From: Yamagishiella unicocca | Lineage: Eukaryota; Chlorophyta; Chlorophyceae; Chlamydomonadales; Volvocaceae | Length of the DNA: 64,000 nt | Assembly: GCA_003116995.1 (NCBI GenBank) | Contig: BDSL01000089.1 | Location: 372,001 to 436,000, forward strand | Direction of reading: 5' to 3' | Part shown: positions 11,449 through 22,300 of the stretch, one piece after another | Numbering within the stretch: position 1 is the first letter of the stretch | Layout: each line of letters starts with the position of its first letter | Notes under the pieces: generated by a model | What the model saw: the letters and a program-made list of their open reading frames with translations, nothing else | Told to the model about the DNA's origin: nothing | Database searches by the model: none | Position numbers and translations under genes: made by a program

Positions 11449-13613
11449 ATGCCATGTCAGTCCTGGCTGGTCCTGGTGGCTTCGGGTGAGTCGATCCGGG
11501 ACACCAAAGCCAGAACCTTCACAAAGTGCCCGAAAACGCTGCCCGATTACTGTACTGCTGCAAAAGGTCGACCGCGCCCTTAATACGGTTGTGCATTTGA
11601 CTGTCGGCAAAGTAGTTGTGACGTAAACTGTCTTTCATCTCAGGACCGACGTCTGTGGAGGAAGCATTTAAACCTGGCACGGCGGCCCCGCGGCCGCCTC
11701 CACAGCCACGTCCTCTTCCTCACCGACCAGCGCCCCCGTCACCTCCGAAACCCAGCCCACCAACCAAGCTGCGTCCTCCTCCTTCACCTCCACGGCTCCG
11801 TCCTCCACCAAAGCCGAAACCCGCCCGGCCTGCACCCGAAGACGCATGCGTCAGCTGTGACGATGCTCCGTATCTGCTTAGCTTCGAATCCTATGAAAGC
11901 TTTAGTGCGAACCTATGCATGCAGTTCAGCAGCAGTGCGGCCGCATCAACTCCGCCTACCAGGACCAGCTGCACGCTCGAAGACGCGACTGAGCTCGTCA
12001 TTCTTGCAAGTGAGCAACTGCTGCAGCGCAGCAAGGGGTCGGGGGGGGCCCGTGTAAATGGTGTTGATCAAAGATCGCTTACGTGCGGTCCGCTGTATGT
12101 AGTGGCTGGGTGTCAATCCAAGACGAATGGTGTTATGGTAGGACAGGGTTGGTATGTGTAAGGGTCGGGTGGGTCGGTAGTGGGCTCCGAGGGGATTTGG
12201 AGAGGCAGGTCGACTAGCCTGAACGGGCCCTAACGCCTGAGTTCACAAGGTGATAGAAGCTACAGACTTCGGGCCAAACGGCCAATATGAAGACAGAAGA
12301 AGGGGTGCCTCTTAACCGAAAACATGGATATGGCCGTGGCCTGCACAAACGAATCTGAGGTACCGAGGGAAAAGGTGCCTGGAAGTAAGGGAACGTCGTC
12401 GTCTGTATCCAAAGCATGGTTACAAAGGCGAGATCCGCGGACAGTAATGACACACGTACTGGCAACTCTTAGCCATCTAGGCGTAAAATGACAAGGGTAA
12501 AGGTGATGAAGATAAGGGAAAGGAAAAAGAACGACTGTACGGCGTAGGCATGGCGGCACTGCAATGTCAGCGGCAGTTTCTTGCGCGCACCCTGACTTGG
12601 TACCACTCAGCATCAGAACTCCCAAGCTGCATTTCCCACCTGACAGTAGCCACTAGCTAGTTACATACTAGGTGGTGTGTCCCCATCACCTGCTTTAATG
12701 AAGGGATCTGACCGGTGGAAGCCGTGGAACGTCCTGACCGCGTGCCCTGTCATGATCACTGTCGTTAAAGTGTGGGGAAAGCTCCGGTATCGCAAGCTCC
12801 GGTACGTACGCAGGTAGGGCGGCAGGCAGGCATGTAGTCATGTCCATAGTGTCAAGGAGACCAGTTTGCGCCTCCTCCCACACATGTTGCGTTTCCAATC
12901 ACTGATCCGACTACATGTGCACTGGGCTTGGGGATGAGCCGATGTGTTTACTTGCCCATGCTGCTGCAGAAACGCCAGCGCCGTTGAGTTTGATGGTGCG
13001 AATTGGTGACGGTGTGGCCCAAGCACCTGAAAGCGAGGAAGGCGAGCCCAACCAAACCCGTGAAGGCGATGACAGTGACGCCGGCTATGACTTCTTGTGG
13101 CGAATACCTTTTGGGACCAAGGCATCCAAGAATGTCAGGTATGCTTTTCGAGCAATAGCAGGCCAGCGGTGGCCGGCGAGCGGCGACATGGTCAGCGATT
13201 GGACAGTGCGGCTAGTTGACGATGACCACATTGCTTGGTTCGCTGGTATTGTTCAGTACTACCTGGTCTCTCCGGAAGGCATGTACTGCCCTACATGCAG
13301 CTTCACATTATATCAGTCTCAGGCCTGGGCGCCGTATACCCCGAGTAGTCCTTTTGTGCCGCCCACGTCACTGCCATTACTGCCCCCCCCTCCTGCACCC
13401 CTTGCTCCTAGTTTCGGCAATATCTATGACACTTGCTACCGTACGGTGTCCGGCAACGATTGCTTCACCGCCGCCACGCTGCAGTGCAAGGTCCCCCGGG
13501 CTAACGCAACAGAATTCGCGAAGAAGAATCCGAAGGGCTGCATCCGCTGCAACAGCCCGTCCAAGGACATGTGGTGTGGGACGGGACGGAAGGACTATTG
13601 CTGCACTTATTAG
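11449..13613 (+). CDS. HRGP paralogue copy 2, N-terminus disrupted (possible pseudogene)
   Basis: This is homologous to copies 1 and 3. The ancestral ATG is at 11386, but its seventh codon is TGA (11404-11406) where copies 1 and 3 have TGG (Trp), and small indels follow before the first splice site. An in-phase ATG at 11449 gives a short hydrophobic leader (MPCQSWLVLVASG) joining exon 2 (11644-12009) and exon 3 (12970-13613). Exons 2 and 3 remain open with conserved splice sites and Cys positions. Exon 3 carries a compensated frameshift relative to the paralogues. So either the gene now starts downstream with a weak signal peptide, or it is a recent pseudogene; the sequence alone does not decide. 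Confidence 0.6.
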
Positions 13614-13667
13614 AAACGGTGGCATGTCACGCAAATGTGTCTCAGTCACTTCATTCGGCCCACGCAC

Positions 13668-13682
13668 TGTAACCAGCTGTAA
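13668..13682 (+). terminator. Double TGTAA polyadenylation signal, HRGP copy 2
   Basis: Two TGTAA motifs (13668-13672 and 13678-13682) lie about 55-70 bases after the stop codon. The pair is conserved after copy 3. TGTAA is the established chlorophyte polyadenylation signal. The distance is short but plausible. Confidence 0.55.
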
Positions 13683-13722
13683 CGCGTTTGGTCGGCAACT
13701 ACTGATAGTAAGTTCCATAATG

Positions 13723-14386
13723 TGCAGTACCGGCAAGGGCGCAGCAGCAGCAGCAAGGTACTGGGTGGCGAATTGCTTATAGGCTGGACCAGCAGCAATG
13801 CAAGGGGCTGCATGTATACCGCGTGAGCAGTGAGGGGGGAGGATGCACTTGTGCCCACCACATTGCTCATCACCCACCCACTGCGTGGCGTGTCACCACT
13901 CGTGCTGCAACAGCGGCCGCACACTGCTGCCGCCTGAACGAATCCTTGGAGGAGGCGCTTGTGGGGGGGCGAATGGCGAATGGGCTGAATAGAACCGGCG
14001 CTAGGGGCATCACATATCAGTGGGAGAAAAGGCTGCACTGTTTATGTTACTCACCTACTGCGACCTACTCTGCAACAGGGGCTATGAATAGCCCTACGGG
14101 GCGTAACTTGCACGCTTTCACGTCAGTAACATACTTTCGGTGTTTCTTAACGCCTCGACAATTGGCCCACGGCATATTAGGCATATATAGGCCTGATAGG
14201 CGCATCCGCAAGTTGTAGCGCAACAGGATAATCGCGCCGTATTAGGAGAGTATATACCACTCTGGTATATACATAACATACAGCGATACAGGCCTATCTA
14301 CTACCCCGCTCCAGAACCAAGCGACGTTCGTACGTCGTATATTGTACAAAAACTATGGTTTTCCTCGTAAACCGGAAAGCCGTTAC
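13723..14386. other. Unique spacer between the duplicated HRGP units
   Basis: This is not shared with the flanks of copies 1 or 3. ORFs of 130-170 codons overlap on both strands without motifs. AT content rises near 14220-14290 (ATATA-rich), just before the duplicated unit resumes. No gene supported. Confidence 0.6.
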
Positions 14387-14516
14387 GTAAAAACAAACCT
14401 GGGTATGATTAGATCGTCGAACACAGTGCCCGCACTTATGTAAGGATACATAGTGCCAGCACACATGCCTCCCTTGCTGAAGCCAACCTGGAAAACTATC
14501 GGCTAAACTGTTCATT

Positions 14517-16998
14517 ATGGCTCTTCGAAAGATATGGCTGCTGCCCAAGACTATCCTTTGCATAACGTTGGTCATGGAATTGATTGCCATGTCAGTCCTG
14601 GCGGCTTCGGGTGAGTCGATCCGGGACACGAAGCCAGAACCTTCACAAAGTGCCCGAAATCGCTGCCCGATTACTGTACTGCTGCAAAAGATCGACCGTG
14701 CCGTTAATACGGTTGTGCATTTGACTGCCGGCAAAGTAATTGTGACGTAAACTGTCTTTCATCTCAGGATCGACGTCTGTGGAGGACGCATTTCAACCTG
14801 GCACGTCGGCCCCGCGGCCGCCTCCACAGCCACGTCCTCTTCCTCACCCACCAGCGCCCCCATCACCTCCAAAACCCAACCCACCAACCAAGCTGCGTCC
14901 TCCTCCTTCACCTCCACGAATCCGTCCTCCTCCTCACCCACCAGCGCCCCCATCACCTCGGAAACCCAGCCCACCAACCAAGCTGCGTCCTCCTCCTTCA
15001 CCTCCACGAATCCGTCCTCCTCCTCACCCACCAGCGCCCCCATCACCTCGGAAACCCAGCCTGCCAACCAAGCTGCGTCCTCCTCCGTCACCTCCACGGC
15101 TCCGTCCTCCACCAAAGCCGAAACCCGCCCGGCCTGCACCCGAAGACGCATGCGTCAGCTGTGACGATGCTCCGTATCTGCTTAGCTTCGAATCCTATGA
15201 AAGCTTTAGTGCGAACCTATGCATGCAGTTCAGCAGCAGTGCGGCCGCATCAACTCCGCCTACCAGGACCAGCTGCACGCTCGAAGACGCGACTGAGCTC
15301 GTCATTCTTGCAAGTGAGCAACTGCTGCAGCGCAGCAAGGGGTCGGGGGGGGCCCGTGTAAATGGTGTTGATCAAAGATCGCTTACGTGCGGTCCGCTGT
15401 ATGTAGTGGCTGGGTGTCAATCCAAGACGAATGGTGTTATGGTAGGACAGGGTTGGTATGTGTAAGGGTCGGGTGGGTCGGTAGTGGGCTCCGAGGGGAT
15501 TTGGAGAGGCAGGTCGACTAGCCTGAACGGGCCCTAACGCCTGAGTTCACAAGGTGATAGAAGCTACAGACTTCGGGCCAAACGGCCAATATGAAGACAG
15601 AAGAAGGGGTGCCTCTTAACCGAAAACATGGATATGGCCGTGGCCTGCACAAACGAATCTGAGGTACCGAGGGAAAAGGTGCCTGGAAGTAAGGGAACGT
15701 CGTCGTCTGTATCCAAAGCATGGTTACAAAGGCGAGATCCGCGGACAGTAATGACACACGTACTGGCAACTCTTAGCCATCTAGGCGTAAAATGACAAGG
15801 GTAAAGGTGATGAAGATAAGGGAAAGGAAAAAGAACGACTGTACGGCGTAGGCATGGCGGCACTGCAATGTCAGCGGCAGTTTCTTGCGCGCACCCTGAC
15901 TTGGTACCACTCAGCATCAGAACTCCCAAGCTGCATTTCCCACCTGACAGTAGCCACTAGCTAGTTACATACTAGGTGGTGTGTCCCCATCACCTGCTTT
16001 AATGAAGGGATCTGACCGGTGGAACGTCCTGACCGCGTGCCCTGTCATGATCACTGTCGTTAAAGTGTGGGGAAAGCTCCGGTATCGCAAGCTCCGGTAC
16101 GTACGCAGGTAGGGCGGCAGGCAGGCATGTAGTCATGTCCATAGTGTCAAGGAGACCAGTTTGCGCCTCCTCCCACACATGTTGCGTTTCCAATCACTGA
16201 TCCGACTACATGTGCACTGGGCTTGGGGATGAGCCGATGTGTTTACTTGCCCATGCTGCTGCAGAAACGCCAGCGCCGTTGAGTTTGATGGTGCGAATTG
16301 GTGACGGTGTGGCCCAAGCACCTGAAAGCGAGGACCGTGTCAACCAAGCCAGTGGAAGCAATGACAGTGACGCCGGCTATGACTTCTTGTGGCGAATACC
16401 TTTTGGGACCAAGGCATCCAAGAATGTCAGGGTATGCTTTTCGAGCTATAGCAGGTCAGGGGTGGCCGGCGACATGGTCAGCGATTGGACATTGCGGCTA
16501 GTTGACGATGACCACATTGCTTGGTTCGCTGGTATTATTCTGTACTACCTGGCCTCTCCGGAAGGCATGTGCTGCCCTACATGCAGCTTCACAGTGTATA
16601 AGTTTCAGGACGGGGCGTCGTATCTCCCGAGTAGGCCTATTGAACCACCAGGTAGGCCTATTATTGAACCACCAGGTAGGCCTATTGAACCACCAGGTAG
16701 GCCTATTGAACCGCCAGGTGTGCCGCCGTTGGCGCCCACGTCATCACCGGCAACACCGCCGCCACCGGCTCCCCCTCTTAGCCCCTTTACTCCTGCCGGC
16801 GGCAGTATCTATGACACTTGCTACCGTATGGTGTCCGGCAACGATTGCTTCACCGCCGCCACGCTGCAGTGCAAGGTCCCCCGGGCTAACGTAACACAAT
16901 TCGCGAAGAGGAATCCGAAGGGCTGCATCCGCTGCAACAGCCCGTCCAAGGACATGTGGTGTGGGACGGGAAGGAAGGACTATTGCTGCACTTATTAG
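14517..16998 (+). CDS. Secreted proline-rich, Cys-rich glycoprotein, copy 3 (HRGP, pherophorin-like)
   Basis: Exons 14517-14610, 14768-15313 and 16265-16998 join in phase to 457 residues. A signal peptide (MALRKIWLLPKTIL...) is followed by a Pro-rich region tripled relative to the paralogues (three 90-bp, 30-residue units), the CVSCDD Cys domain, then a Cys-rich globular region (GMCCPTC), a second linker with four GRPIEPP-type heptads, and the terminal Cys module ending DYCCTY. An in-frame stop just before the exon 2 acceptor requires that intron 1 be spliced. Expected to be secreted and, by analogy with other volvocine HRGPs, hydroxylated and glycosylated on the proline tracts. This is the longest copy and has no visible defect. 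Specific role unknown. Confidence 0.75.
14832..15101 (+). repeat. Three 90-bp in-frame units coding a Pro-rich linker
   Basis: Three consecutive 90-base units (starts about 14832, 14922 and 15012) encode a 30-residue proline-rich segment containing PHPPAPPSP and PPTKLRPP. The paralogous exons in copies 1 and 2 hold one unit. Units differ by few bases, pointing to recent expansion. Confidence 0.9.
16633..16719 (+). repeat. Four 21-bp in-frame units coding GRPIEPP-type heptads
   Basis: The unit AGGCCTATTGAACCACCAGG(T) occurs four times; the second has an extra codon (Ile). Copy 1 has one related unit (around 9545) and copy 2 has none. It lengthens the second proline-rich linker of copy 3. Confidence 0.92.
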
Positions 16999-19311
16999 AA
17001 ACGGTGGCATGCCACGCAAATGTGTCTCAGTCGCTTCATTCGGCCCACGCACTGTAACCAGCTGTAACGCGTTTGGCCGGCAACTTCTGATAGTAGGTTC
17101 CATAATGCCGGTTACTCCTCCCGCATATGATCTCAAATGCGTTTTAGAGGACGGAGGCCTAGCGAGGGCAGGAATGCGGCAGGGCGTGGATTGCATGAAG
17201 TGATGTGCCTGCCTCCCATACCGTATTAGGATTAAAAAGCATCCTCAGCCCCGAGCCCTGACCTCCTCGTGCAGACGTGGCTATTCTAGGGCTCCGGACC
17301 TTAAAAGGTAGAGGAAAGTGATCTATGGTGATGACGATAACAGTAGGTGATTCGGATGATACCGGAATTGTGGGAATCGTGCATGACTAAATTTGCGAAT
17401 TCCCGCGAGTATTTATGTTTCGGGTGACCGCATCCGATGAATGCTTTCATATGTTGAAGCTGTTTTTCAGCGATGTGTCGTTGCAACTTGTGTGGTGGAG
17501 GACGCAGGAGGGCCAGCAGGAGGAAGCCGGTGTGTTGGCCTTCGCATCAGGTCGCATCATGGGACTTTTTTCAGCCCATATGGGTTCCGGATAATGCACG
17601 GGACCCTAGTGAGCGCGGGCTTCTCGTTCAACGTGAGCGGCTGAGTACCCGCATCGTGTCATGGCGGGTGCATGGCGGGTGCAGGCGTCGGCAAGCTGCC
17701 AGGGTGCTGCTGGCAAAGGCAGCGGCGGCATTCATTTCGCGTAGGGGCCGTGGACATCGACCTGGCTCATCTTAACCCTGAAAAAGAGCATGGGCCCTCA
17801 TGGGCGATGACGGTCGTTAAATTGTTTGGCGGATTAGATAGTTGCACAGCGGGCGCGCTGTTTCTCTCCATTTGTCTATCTGGTGGTCATGGTGAGACGT
17901 CCTCGACATGCGCCTACGCCCTTCAGGAGGCCCATGGCGCGAAGTTAACTTTTTTATTGATCCCAATCTCATCCAGTTATCCCACTCTGACCTTAAGCAG
18001 ACTCGATGTTCGCACATGCGGTTTTGCTGTTCAAGGAGGTTCAAGGAGACATACGCAAAAAACATATTGACATCTTGGACCTCCCCAGCTGAGAGCCATA
18101 TGAGAGTCTGCGCTTTGCTTGCTGTCTGCTCCGGACCTAGGACGGCTCTCGGTGAGATGCAATCCTAAGCTGGGGTGCAGCATGTATCCGTTCGCGCAGG
18201 TTCGCGGATAGACTGAGCACTGACGGGGCGAATATCACGAGCGAGCACCCTCCAAGTGGGTCCCTTGCGGTCTGGGGCCCACTGTAACAAGTTACTCCTA
18301 GCATCTCCTAGTTGCTCAGTGTTACTCCTAGGGGATAACCTAGCGCGACGACTGCAGAACAATGCAGGGGGTTCTCACAGGGTTGGGTATCGTACTGCTT
18401 TCATCACTGTTATTGCGTAGGATTGCAAGCCAAAGCTGCACCTAAGGAATTACCGGTCTTTGAGTACGTACGTTTGGGTACCTGGCCAAGTAACAACTCC
18501 CGCCACTCCCTGTTGGTCCGGCCTGCCGGTTTAAGGCATAGTGCAACACGTGTATACGTCACAGGCCTGCACAGGTAAGGTAGCTAAGCGGTGGTTTATG
18601 GACGATCGAGAGGAATGCCCTGGCCTGCCTGGGTGAGGAGCGGGGAGATAGCGGGGTTGGCGCCTGCACTCCCTGGCACGCCCTGGCTTGCTCTGTTCAA
18701 CTCTTTACTCACCACTGCGTGGCCTGCGTGGTTGCACCGTCTTTACTATCTGAAGCGCATATATTCCTGGGGTACACCTTCACGTTCTGGCCGGCGCATG
18801 TCACACTTTAGCACGAGTACGCATGTGGTGACAAGCAGCGACAAAGATGGCGGGAAATGCAGAAGCCGACAAGCGCGCCCATCCAAGCATGGGTTACGAG
18901 TCATACGGGTCTGCATACGCGGAGCAGAGTGACGAACTGAGGACACTTTGCATAATGCCTTCATAGTATGCCTATTGGATCGTATCCATGGCATTTTACG
19001 CGACAGGAAAACCTCGTCTGCAACCCGGGTTATAAGTCGGAGTGCAATGAATATACCATCTGACGACGGTTAAGAGGTGGAGTGTGAGTTTGGCTTGTGC
19101 ATGTATGCACCCAGCAACAGCTGCGTAGGTAGCTGACCCGGGCCATAGCAGAACAACACCATAAAGTCTTCTTCGGCCGATCGTCATTCTGCAAGCGGAC
19201 TGCCGTCTCAGCTGCTTACGTGCAGTGCCCCGTCGCAGGGGCGCAGGCCGTCGTGGTCAGGGCCCTGGAGCTCCCTTCCGGTCGCAACGAGTAGACGTCA
19301 AGGCATAGAGC
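16999..19311. other. Intergenic region between HRGP cluster and DENND6 gene
   Basis: The first 110 bases are the conserved 3' flank of HRGP copy 3, with two TGTAA motifs at 17053-17057 and 17063-17067 that probably direct polyadenylation. Beyond that I see no gene. ORFs up to 132 codons (for example 17672-18070) have no motifs and conflict on opposite strands. A short direct repeat, GTTACTCCTAG, occurs twice near 18293-18332. The last part should contain the DENND6 promoter, but I see no element I can name. Confidence 0.55.
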
Positions 19312-22300
19312 ATGACACATATCTTGCCATCTCAGCAATGGATTGTTGGAATATGTTCAATAGTTTTCGACATTGATGTCGGGCAACGCGTCGAACATCT
19401 TGTCCCAGATGGCTGCCTGTCAAAAGAAGAGCAACAAGATGTGGCGTTTCATTCTTTCCCGGTGGGTATTTAGGTGCAACGAGCAGCGCTGACTGTTTGC
19501 GTGACTACCGGTAGATCAGCTCAACGTCCTCACTTTGTGTGCGTTGTCTTAGGACTCGATGTCCATGGAGCTACATGCTCGGACTTCTATTAAAGACAGG
19601 TGACGTCCGATTGGGGGTAAAGGATGACTCAATTCCTGGGGAACTCAGTGCGACGGGGTGTTTTCCCCCGCGTGTGCCTGCGCATTGATTACTATAGAAG
19701 CAAGCGGAGTGGCAAGGCACGTGCCCTCCCCTTGCGTGGATTCGCCGTTCCTGGTCCCATTAAGCCTACTGCCTATGAATAGCTATGGCGACGTCTGCGT
19801 GTTATGTGGCGTGCGGTCGCTGCAGCACGTTCTTCTTCCGCGTGCGGCATCGTGGAGCCTTGGCGAAAGTGGAGGCTGAAAATAGTGGGGACGAAGACGG
19901 AACCAACGGGGGTGCAACGGCCAGTGCTACGGCGCCTGTGAACGGCAGCAGCGGCGGGGAGGAGCAGCACAGCAGCGCACACAGTGAGGAGCGCTTTCTT
20001 TACGGGTAGGTTGAGCTTTGGCTAGAGAGTGGCCAGTTACGCAGCTGTACAGGGCCCACATTCGACTTGGTTGCTGCCTTGCTGTTGCCTTCTGGGTCAG
20101 TGGCGGTGAGCCCAGCGCCTCACGATCTGTACGGGTGTGGGTATTCCGCCGGGGGACGCCAGACCGCGCTGGACCGTAGCGACTGAGCCGCCCCGCCTGG
20201 CGGCCTTGGTCCAGCCAGGGGTGGCCCGGGCCGTAAGTGTCGGTTATCGTTGCGTTGGCCTTGGGAGACTGGACTTCCTCGTCCTGCGCCAGGCTCTGAG
20301 CCCCGCCACCGCCGCCTCCAGGAGCAGCCCCAGCAACGTTGTTTGGGGCCCCCGCAGCCTCACTGAGCACTGAAAGGCCCTCGTGTCGGACCCCCGCCCG
20401 CCGCCTTGCAGCTTCGTCTTCTGCCGCCAGCGGCAGGACGCGTCCCTGCGCCGCGGCGGCGAGCAGGTCAGCGTTGTGGTCCTGGCTGACCACCCCTTGT
20501 CATCGGTGCTGCTGCCGCTGTCGGCGGTGGCGGGCCACCAGTACTTCGGGGCGCCGGGCAGAGCGGCGCTGCAGCAGGTCGGTTGCTGCCTGGCCTCGGA
20601 GGGTAGGGGCGTGCGAGCCGGGTGACTGGCGGTTGGAGTGAGGCACAGGGTCGGGCAGCGCCCTCATCCTATTTCTTTTATTAAGGCAACGCGGCTGGCG
20701 AAGGACCGGCCCGGCGGAGCTGCGGGCAGGGGTAGCGGCACATCGGCGCGGTGTTGCGTCAGAGCACTCGTGGCACTCAGTAACTGATGCTCCGGCTCTT
20801 CCAATCTCAAACTCTTTCAGGTGTATGATGAGGTGTGTCGCTGGCCAGGTCCCGTGGCGGGGCCGCAGCTGCAGCTGCCCGTAGGCTTCACGGCGCTCAC
20901 GGCGCGGCTGCCGGCGTGGAACACCCTGCCACACCCCTCCACCATTACCGCGCTGGATCAGTACGGCAACAACACGGTAGGTGGCGGGCCGGGGCGGGGC
21001 GCGCTCAACCTGGCGAATGCCTCCAGTGGGCACATGCCGCTATGTCAGAAACTCTACCGCGAAACACATTTCGTTGCTGGACGCTGACCAGTCCCTTCCC
21101 CTGTCCTCGTCCCCTCCCGTCCAGCTGCCCCATATGCGCACCTCATCCGTGCGCTCCTTGCCGCCCAGCAGCGGCGCCATCAGGCGGACCGTAACGGAGG
21201 AGGGAGCTATGGTGCCGCCCCGCACCGCTAGCGGCATGACGGCATTGTCGCCGGCCAGTAGCACCGCGTCGGGGCTGTTGTCCCCTCAGGGGAGCACCGC
21301 CGCCGCGGCGAGTCCGGGCGGGGCTGCCGGTCTTCCGCCCCCGTCGGCGCCATCAGCGGGGGAAGCAGGGGCGCTGACAGCGTCCCCGTTCAACACTGCC
21401 AGCGGGGGGCAGCAGGGGGGGCAGCAGGTGGGGCAGCGCTGCAGGGGTTGCGACGGTTGCCTTGCCGTGGGGTGCGGGGAGGTGGTGGAGTGGAAGGGGT
21501 CCTGGCGCCGCATTGCAGGGCGGCAGGCTGCTACCTGTCGGTCGCAGGGGGGCGGCAGGGCATCACAGCAGCCGCTGCACGAAGGCCCCTGGCACAGCGG
21601 CTGAGCGTTCTGCCTCCGCACACGCCCCCAGCTGGCCCAGCACCTATAACGCACCCCGGCCTTCATCCCGCAGTGTCCCCCGACGCATGCCCCCACGCGC
21701 CCGCAGCTCGCAGTCGCGCCCTCCCAGCAGCAGCTGGAGCGGCGGGGCTCATCCGGCGGGGCAGGCGGTTCACCGCGGCCCTCATCCTCGGGGGCGGCGG
21801 GCCGCCTGGCCACTGCGGAGCTCGGGGTCAACCCGGGGGCCAGCCACGCGGGGACCGGACTGCCGGCCAGCCAGTCCTCCGGCACTGCGCTGGCGGCGGG
21901 AGCGGGGCCGGGGGCTGAGGGGTCGCTGCACCAGATCTCGGGGCTGCTGGCGGACGGCTGCTCGCCCGCCACGGTGCCCATGTACTCGGTGCCGCTGGCG
22001 CAGGTGCCGCAGCACCAGCGAAGCCGCTCCTCGGTACAGGTGCCCAGGTGGGTGGGTGGGCGGAAACGATGCAGTGGGGGACCTCTGGGAACCAGAGATT
22101 GCGACGAGGACGCAGTTGAGGTGCGCACGGCGTCACTGCCTGATCGAGAGGGCCCGTCAGCACTCACCGCCCGGTGATGCACCCCACCCGCCCCTGCTCT
22201 CCCGCCTCCATGCATGCAGTCGCTCGTCGAGTTATGCGGGGATGGTTGACGACACGTTGCCGCCCACCACCTCGAGCAACGGCAGCGGCAGCCGGACGCC

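Larger units (their letters stand above)
11253..13722 (+). repeat. Segmental duplication unit, HRGP copy 2
   Basis: This block is homologous to 14387-17107. It includes the 5' flank, all exons and introns, and about 110 bases past the stop. Intron 2 is almost identical over roughly 950 bases; I see a single 9-bp indel near 12720, where copy 2 repeats GTGGA. Homology ends after TTCCATAATG. Confidence 0.93.
14387..17107 (+). repeat. Segmental duplication unit, HRGP copy 3
   Basis: Counterpart of 11253-13722, about 250 bases longer, mainly because of in-frame repeat expansions in exons 2 and 3. Its 5' flank, exon 2 and intron 2 match copy 2, while much of exon 3 matches copy 1. Confidence 0.93.

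Noticed and set aside
20100..20493. Minus-strand frame (to 20493) opposite the intron between DENND6 exons 3 and 4
   Set aside because: I first suspected an inverted exon, but plus-strand exons 3 and 4 join directly in phase (FLYG|FVFCRQRQDASL), so this stretch is intron.
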